From Aralia elata (Eukaryota; Streptophyta; Magnoliopsida; Apiales; Araliaceae), in contig JAVJAP010000355.1 in the NCBI GenBank assembly GCA_034770075.1, forward strand, positions 62,001 to 126,000: a DNA stretch of 64,000 nt, written 5' to 3'. Position 1 is the first letter of the stretch, and each line of letters opens with the position of its first letter. A program made the position numbers and the translations under genes. Below the pieces are notes generated by a model. The model worked only from the letters and a program-made list of their open reading frames with translations. It was not told the origin of the DNA and did no database searches. Shown piece after piece: positions 57,556 to 64,000 of the stretch.

Positions 57556-58935
57556 GGAGTATAATATATAACCAATTTGAGTGGAGCTCAAACAGTCACA
57601 TCTGCAGCAGTCAAACAAACAACGCATGTGACTCCACTATCTTGGTACCAGCTAATGGATGTTGACTCAGCCATCACTAGCAGACTTAGGGAAGTAAAAT
57701 GCTCAGTGATATAATAAATAAAGTCTGCAGAAAGTTAGTCTCCAATAGAAAGAAGTGCAACGGGAAGATTTCAACGGCAAGCTTCCAGCGGGAAACAAAA
57801 TGAAGAACTACAAAAGAAAAAAAAACAACACTCGAATAAAAGTGTGTGTTTATATGCGGTAAGCAAGAGAGCAAGAACACCAACTATACAATCAGCTAGA
57901 AGCTTCACTGCAACAGAGAGGTATGCAAAAGGGCTGGCATATGAGCTAAGAGTCGAATGAGCAAGAAGCCAAGATCTAGAGTAACCAAATCCAGAATGGA
58001 CAACTCTATGATCAAGCAAGGAACACTATGTGCTGAATAGATGAAGAAGTGACTTGGACAAGTCAATCAGTGTTCAATGGAAGTGATCATCTGTATCTGC
58101 TATGTACTAGAAGAAGGAAGGGCTTAAATGACCATCATCAGCAGTACCCAGAAGAAGATCACCATCAGCTGTCAAGTACCTAAAGATGAAGGAGATCAAA
58201 GTTCATCTTGACAACACAACTCAACAAACCTTCACCACACCAAAGAGGGTAGGGTGTCCTTGTCTTAAGTGACTAAACAAAGTCAAGTCTGCTGGACTTG
58301 CTGAGTACCATAGGGTACAAGAGATTTTAAGTTTGTTGGGCTTAGTCTACAGGTTCCAAGGCTGCTGGCCTTGAAGGATTCTTTGTGAACTGGGTTTCCA
58401 AGTCTGCTGGACTTGAAGAGGGCCATTGGATCCTTGTCCGAGGGACTAAAAACAACTCAAGTCTACGAGACACAAGATGGGTCAGAGGATCCATGTCTGC
58501 AAGGGTTGAGGAGGGTCAAAGGATCCTTGCCTTTGTGGCTAAAAATAACTCTTGTCTGTTGGACTTGAGGAGGGCGTAGAGTCCTTGTCTTTTTGACTAA
58601 AACAATTAGTAGATTCCTACTTGTTAAAGTAGAAGAGTGGAGTAGGAGTTATTACGTCTCCGAACCACTTAAAAACTCCCGTGTCGTTTACTTTATGTCA
58701 TTTACTTTATGCTCAATAAACTGCTATATCTGTTATCAACCATACTACAGGCTTGTAGACTGAACTGAGACTATGCTTGAATCTATGAAGGGGATACTAA
58801 TGTTTATTCCGCTGTGCATGAATTGATTCTCTATCCTATAACTGTTATACTTTCATTAATAAAGGAAAAAGTTTTAAAGGATCTATTAAACCCCCCTTCT
58901 AGATCCACATTGTGTTCTAGGGAACTAACAAAATT

Positions 58936-59063
58936 TAATCGGTATTTTAGCAACTAAAATCACTAATCGGGGAAAGCAAAATTCCCGAGGTTGGGTAATC
59001 TAAAGCTCCCCAGGGGATGATCATGTGATTTTTTTTAAATACAATATTACATTACATGCTAAA
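58936..59063. other. Short stretch between SIRE-like element and next LTR
   Basis: Follows the target duplication AAATT. It should continue the sequence interrupted at 29085. No feature seen. Confidence 0.5.
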
Positions 59064-60485
59064 TGTAAAGCCCCGAAAATCAACCTGCTAGATTCGTTTA
59101 GTCAGGTCGGACTTCATGCTCACGTGTACAACCTTTACATAATGCTATAGAAATTTTAACTTTTAATAATCAGAGTAGAGTGCGAAAAAGTGATAATATT
59201 ATAAAATAGCATTTGTTCATTGTTACAACATTCCCAGGTTACTTGTTCTTATTATACATAAGTCCTAAAAGACTTAAAAATAAATCTCTATTTTTCTATC
59301 CGAGACTTGCAATATTAGCAATCAGACAGTTCCCAGGAAAGAGGGGGCTTTCCGTTAAAACAACGCGCAATTAAATGACCTAACCCCTTTCCTCGTTAGA
59401 ACTTTCTAGACATTGCCAATAATGTTAATCTATCATAGTTTAAATGACTTCTACATCTTTAACTTTCTTTGTACCGATATAACAGATTTGGTGTTCAAGC
59501 TTAACTAGTTAACCACCTATTAGATATTCTATAATATATAACTTCTAACTATCCAAGGTTCATAATATCCCATAACAGATAATAGTTCTCGTCAGAACGT
59601 TAACTGTGTTTGGATACCCTCACTTGGATGTATAGATTCATATCTGATAGATATCTCTTTCATATCGATAGTTCTTATCTATCTGACATTCATAGTATTA
59701 ATGATAAGATTGTCCCTAGAACTGAGGGACGCATTCCGGTAAAGATGGCACCTTACCGTCACTCATTAAGTGTAACCCCAGAGCTTATAGAACTCTTAAT
59801 ATCATTCAAATACCCTCATTCAGATGTATAGTTCATATAGATATTGTATTAACTTAGTACAAATATTCTAAACAATTTAAAGATCAGCGTATAACGCATT
59901 TGATATAATAAAGGATGATAATATATTTAATATCGTTAAGTTCGGTTACATCGTTCTCAGTACTAAGTTATTACAACAAAGCCTTTAAAAGACTTAAATA
60001 AAGTAAAACTAATTAACACGATCGTTTCCCTTTGGTCGTCTCTGAAGTTCCGGAATTATCATTTAAGATTGCAAAAGAGATTATATGCAAGAATGAGCTA
60101 CAAATGCTCAGCAAGTTTATTTAGAAACATAAACATAATGTGTTCGAGTTGAAAGATGTCAAAGATGTATAACTGAGGGTTCTGTACATGAACCATATAT
60201 TTCAATTAGTTTTATCAGTCTTCAATGACTTAGAACCGCTTGATTTCGGATATCTGGTAGGGGATCAGCCTAACCAATATCCTAGGAGTATGCATATCAT
60301 TCTACAATTTTGTGTCGATATATAATCAACATTTACCACCACTTTATATCAAGATGTTTCAGTTCACCTTACATCAAGGTGTTCCATTTCTCAGTATAAG
60401 ATGTCGTACCAAAATAATTTCGTTTGACACAACATTTTACGCTCGAATAAACAATATATGAATAATGATTCATTTCTTAAGTTAT

Positions 60486-63469
60486 TGTTGGTCGATTTCG
60501 CAATCGATAACACACACGTGCAAGTATACACGGCCCACAAGTAATATATGATAAGATAAGAGTCAAACCCACAGGGAATTGTGACAAATAATAACCAAGT
60601 ACCAATCGTATATCAATTTGATCTAATTTAAACGATGAAGGTTTGATTGTTTGTTGATTGTTGAGTTCACAAGTTAAGTAATGAGTAAAATACGGTGAAA
60701 TATCAAGATAGAAAGGTCTAAGATTACAATTTCCCCCAACACGTCATTTGAATCTCCTAACTCTCTCTTTTCAGTCAATTATAGCATACGAATTGACAAC
60801 CGAGAAATCAAAACTACATAAGAGCCTCTGTCGATGGTCAATCACGAATCTTCCTAAGCGGTGCATAGGTATATGTCTATCCTATACACTATCAAGAGAC
60901 TAATTTCAGGAAGTGCACGCCACGTGTTTGATATTTGGCCTGAGAGAGTTTCTTAGCTAATATGGGCTGTTCTTCATGAGGCATTGTTCTGGTATGGCTT
61001 CCAAGCAACAAATGGGGCGAAGCTTCATCGTCCAAGCCAATCATAGCCCATGACAAGAATTTTGTTAGTCCGAAAGCGTCCAAGCGTGACCACACTATAA
61101 TGCTGTTGCTTGATTACCCTCAGTGAAGTTCTCTATTTTAATTCTGTCTATTATAAACATCGAGGACTATGTTTATTTTAAGTTTGGGGGTGTGGTAGTT
61201 TAATTGAGTTATCCTTGTCTGTCTAGTCGTGTTGTGCTGGGTGGTAGTCAAATTTAAGTTTGGGGGTAGCACTTCGTATTTGCGTATTTATGTGTTTAAT
61301 TTAGTTTTTATGTGATTTAAGCATGTTTTTCTTTTTATTAAAAAAAAAAAATTTATTTTTAGGATGTGTCTCTTGAGCATTGTTTTAATTTGATTTGAAC
61401 TATAATCCATGGTCTATGATAATGACTTGTTCGAAGAGATTCTAACTCATGAGAAGCAGACAATTGTTGCTTAGTCTTTGTGCTTATCGTTTATTGGTTA
61501 TTATTTTGCTTATGCGTCTTTTCACTTTCATGCACTTACCCATGAGTATTAAGCTAGTTGTATGCTTAGAGAAGACTTTTATAACCGAATGCTTGTGGAA
61601 AATATCTATAAACTCTAGAACTCGTTTAAACATCACTCGAACCAAGGTGTCCAATTTTGTTATGTTTGAAATGATGGTCATGTGGTGAGTTGAGATGGAG
61701 CGTAAAACGCACTCACTCACGGACACATGCGTAGGAGAGATAGAGCGTAAAACGCACTCTCTTATAATTGTGATTAAAAAAAAAAAATTGTTTATTGCAA
61801 ATTTTGCATGGGGTTGAGGTTGAGCGTAAAACGCACTCGCCCATATGAGCGTGCTTAAGGATTGAGATGGAGCATAAAATGCACTCACCTAGAGCCCTTG
61901 GTTCTCAAAATTTTTGGAATTGTGATTTGTACACCTTTGTATTGAGTGTTGTGTTAAGCATGTTGTTTTGGGATTTATTTTGATTATTTCACAAGGTAAT
62001 GTGGTTGCATAGTTTCATCCGAGCTTGATTGGTTTAGTGCTATTGGGTACACACACACACACATACGGAAGAGGCCTTAAGCAAAGTATGACTAACTAAC
62101 TGAAATTTTAGACTTGCAACACTTTGTTTGTTCTCTTGAGTTCTATGTGTTGATGCCTTTGAGACCATTGTCGGCTTATTAATTCATTGCTCAAGATAGG
62201 TTATATTAGAAGTTTTTTTGAATTGTTTAGTTTAGGTTTGTTTTGCTTGAGGACAAGCAAAGATTTAAGTTTGGGGGTATTTGATGAGTGTGTTTTGTAC
62301 ACACAATTTGGGTACTTTTGGCCTTGATAATTTGCAAGTCTTTAGGTATTTTATATGGTTTTTATGTATTTTTATCTTATTTCAACATAAATTAGTTTTT
62401 AGTTATTTTTACATGTTTTATGTTGCTTTGATGCATTTTTATTATGTTTGTAGGAATTGAGATAAAGACCGCTCGGATCGTTGTTTGTATTCACTCAATG
62501 TCTGTGCTTGGACGCATGTGCCCGAATGGTAGTATGATGGAAATTTGTGCTTGGCGACGCTCGGTGCTTAATTTGATAACATTTGGTAGTTGGGCGTGCA
62601 CGGCGTCGGGAAGCGTGCACGGCGTGCGGCGTCGGCCAAGCCACGAGGGCAAGCCCGTGCTTAGATATCCGTGCCCGAATGATAACACGGTGGAAATTTA
62701 TGTTTGGCGATGCTCGGGGCTTAATTTGATGACATTTGGAAGTTGGGCGTGAACACCAACGCCGCACGCCCACGCCGCACGCCCATGCCGCGCGCCCGCA
62801 CGCCAGCGCGCGCGCCCGCGCCCAGCGCCTGGGCCGCACGCTGGCCGCACGCCCACGCCCGCTGCCGAGGCCCCGCGCGCCCAACGCGGCACGCCCACGC
62901 CGCGCGCCCGCACGCCGCGCCCATGCGCCCGCGCCCAGCGCCCGCCGCACACGCCCGCACACGCCCGCACGCCCAGCGCGCCAACACGCCCGCACGCCCA
63001 GCGCGCGCCCGCACGCCGTCATCAAATTAAGCCCCGAGCATCGCCAAACATAAATTTCCACCGTGTTATCATTCGGGCACGGATATCTAAGCACGGGCTT
63101 GCCCTCGTGGCTTGGCCGACGCCGCACGCCGTGCACGCTTCCCGACGCCGTGCACGCCCAACTACCAAATGTTATCAAATTAAGCACCGAGCGTCGCCAA
63201 GCACAAATTTCCATCATACTACCATTCGGGCACATGCGTCCAAGCACAGACATTGAGTGAATACAAACAACGATCCGAGCGGTCTTTATCTCAATTCCTA
63301 CAAACATAATAAAAATGCATCAAAGCAACATAAAACATGTAAAAATAACTAAAAACTAATTTATGTTGAAATAAGATAAAAATACATAAAAACCATATAA
63401 AATACCTAAAGACTTGCAAATTATCAAGGCCAAAAGTACCCAAATTGTGTGTACATAACACACTCATCA
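60486..63469. mobile_element. Rearranged Ath-2-family element with target duplication
   Basis: Flanked by the perfect duplication GTTAT (60481-60485 and 63470-63474). From left to right it holds: reverse complement of the last about 426 bp of the LTR (60486-60912); Ath-2 internal 3' region in plus orientation (about 60913-62281, matching about 44070-45433 with all its repeats and tract); LTR start in plus orientation (62282-62732); a GC-rich spacer (62733-63018); and an inverted LTR start (63019-63469). The outer ends together look like one minus-strand LTR. The frames here are shadows of repeats. Confidence 0.9.
62282..63469. repeat. Inverted repeat with 451-bp arms
   Basis: Arms 62282-62732 and 63019-63469 have equal length and very few differences by eye (for example GTTTTGT against GTTATGT). 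The 286-bp spacer is minus-oriented LTR GC-rich sequence. Confidence 0.9.
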
Positions 63470-63689
63470 GTTATGCTGAACAAGAAGCAATAACTTCACA
63501 ATAATTGATAGCAAGATGTAATAGACTTGCTTAAATGTAACAAGGTTAGAAGACTTGCCTCGTATATCTTTTACAGTTAATATAACGGTCTAAACGTTCA
63601 TCGTAAATCCTATACGATTATCGACGTACATAACTAGTTAAACGTTTAATAATTAACAATTAACGCTTATAATTAACACTTCTTCTACT

Positions 63690-64000
63690 ATACATGAAAT
63701 AATTTCAGCATTATAACTGCTTACAAAATGAATATTTCTCAACTATATGTAAAATAAATTGAGCATTATAACTGCTTGCAAAATGAATATTCAGCTATTA
63801 TATTTAAAATAATTTTAGCATTATAACTGCTTATAAAATGAATATTCTTACTAAATACTTGAAGAAAATCGGACACAGTAACTGCTTATAAAAGTATATT
63901 TTCTAATATATAAGAGAAATAAATCGGACACTATAACTGCTTGTAAATAGGACTTTTGTACTATATACTTAAAATAATTTGGGCATTATAACTGCTTGTA
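63690..64000. repeat. Diverged tandem repeat, 52-60 bp period
   Basis: At least five or six copies of a unit with GCATTATAACTGCTT (or GGACACTATAACTGCTT) followed by AAAATGAATATT. They start near 63709, 63766, 63818, 63872, 63930 and 63983, and continue past the window end. Confidence 0.8.

Larger units (their letters stand above)
29086..58930 (+). mobile_element. SIRE/Maximus-like Copia element carrying three nested insertions
   Basis: The ends TGTTGGGAATC and GGGAACTAACA are flanked by the perfect 5-bp duplication AAATT (29081-29085 and 58931-58935). The LTR is about 3.0 kb (complete copy 55929-58930). The primer site is TGGTATCAGAGC (38535-38546) and the polypurine tract is AGGGGGAGAT (55919-55928). 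Without nested elements it is about 10.4 kb, of which about 6 kb is internal. No gag, protease, integrase or reverse transcriptase is recognisable, but an envelope-like ORF fills the last part. The lineage call rests on primer site, LTR size and the envelope-like ORF, not on pol, so it is tentative. Confidence 0.85.
55929..58930 (+). repeat. SIRE-like 3' LTR, complete
   Basis: LTR of 3002 bp. 55929-56368 matches 29086-29525, and about 58038-58930 matches 37640-38532. The middle, present only here, is rich in CGTAGAG-type heptamers (56290-57480) and contains the likely TATATAAA box at 57548-57555. Confidence 0.9.
59064..64000 (-). repeat. Minus-strand chromovirus-type LTR, interrupted, runs off window
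   Basis: The plus strand begins TGTAAAGCCCCGAAAATC, the inverted form of the kind of ending seen at 24002 (GATTTCGGGGGGTTACA). The minus strand also reads TTGCTGAGCATTTGTAGCTC near 60090-60115, typical of chromovirus LTRs. It is interrupted by 60486-63469. No coding sequence is recognised; a 73-codon frame at 59610-59831 is not credible. Confidence 0.55.

Noticed and set aside
59610..59831. 73-codon frame at the right edge
   Set aside because: Short, no recognisable motif, and inside LTR-type sequence.

Overview
This window is plant nuclear DNA, most likely from an angiosperm with a large, repeat-rich genome. I see no host gene, rRNA or tRNA. Nearly every base belongs to LTR retrotransposons inserted into one another. 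The plant assignment rests on the families present. There are Athila-like Ty3 elements with a tRNA-Asp primer site (TGGCGCCGTTGCCGGGG type) and an Ogre/Tat-like Ty3 element with the primer site TGGCGACTCTGCTGGGGAC and satellites near its 3' LTR. There are also chromovirus-like Ty3 remnants, an Angela-like Copia element, and a SIRE/Maximus-like element with 3-kb LTRs and an envelope-like ORF.

Layout, left part. An Athila-like element on the minus strand (Ath-1, 1-5334, cut by the window start) sits in a minus-strand Angela-type LTR, whose pieces lie at 5335-5557 and 21481-22145. A second minus-strand Athila-like element (Ath-A, 5566-21480) also splits that LTR. Inside the left LTR of Ath-A is an Ogre-like element (6170-15630, target duplication TACTC). 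The Angela LTR in turn lies against a chromovirus LTR (22146-24002) followed by decayed leader and gag sequence (24003-26037). That gag is cut by a second chromovirus (LTR 26038-28203, leader to 29085).

Layout, right part. A SIRE-like element (29086-58930, target duplication AAATT) is inserted in the second chromovirus. Its 5' LTR is broken by an Angela-like Copia element (29526-37643) that still has an almost complete gag-pol. Its internal region holds an Athila-like element (Ath-2, 39730-49464, duplication GTACA), and the 3' LTR of Ath-2 contains a solo LTR (46459-48071, duplication GCGTG). A second solo LTR of that family (51802-53424, duplication CGATA) splits the SIRE-like envelope-like ORF. 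The right edge is a minus-strand chromovirus-type LTR (59064 onward) that holds a scrambled Ath-2-family element (60486-63469, duplication GTTAT).

Coding capacity. The only near-complete polyprotein is the Angela-like gag-pol (32996-36927), which has one stop, one frameshift and a mutated zinc knuckle. Three Athila-like elements carry only a short gag/protease-like protein of about 360-377 residues and no reverse transcriptase or integrase, so they look non-autonomous. The SIRE-like element has no recognisable gag-pol but keeps a broken envelope-like ORF.

Most interesting signals. (1) A hairpin with a constant GAGGAC core and changing but complementary arms lies just upstream of polypurine tracts, at both internal and terminal positions, in all three Athila-like families. 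(2) Two retroelements with perfect target duplications contain long inverted LTR copies, which suggests that aberrant reverse-transcription products were integrated. (3) GC-rich palindromic cassettes lie in the LTRs of about seven unrelated families. (4) The SIRE-like LTR carries a covarying hairpin array. All comparisons were made by eye; no database search or alignment program was used.
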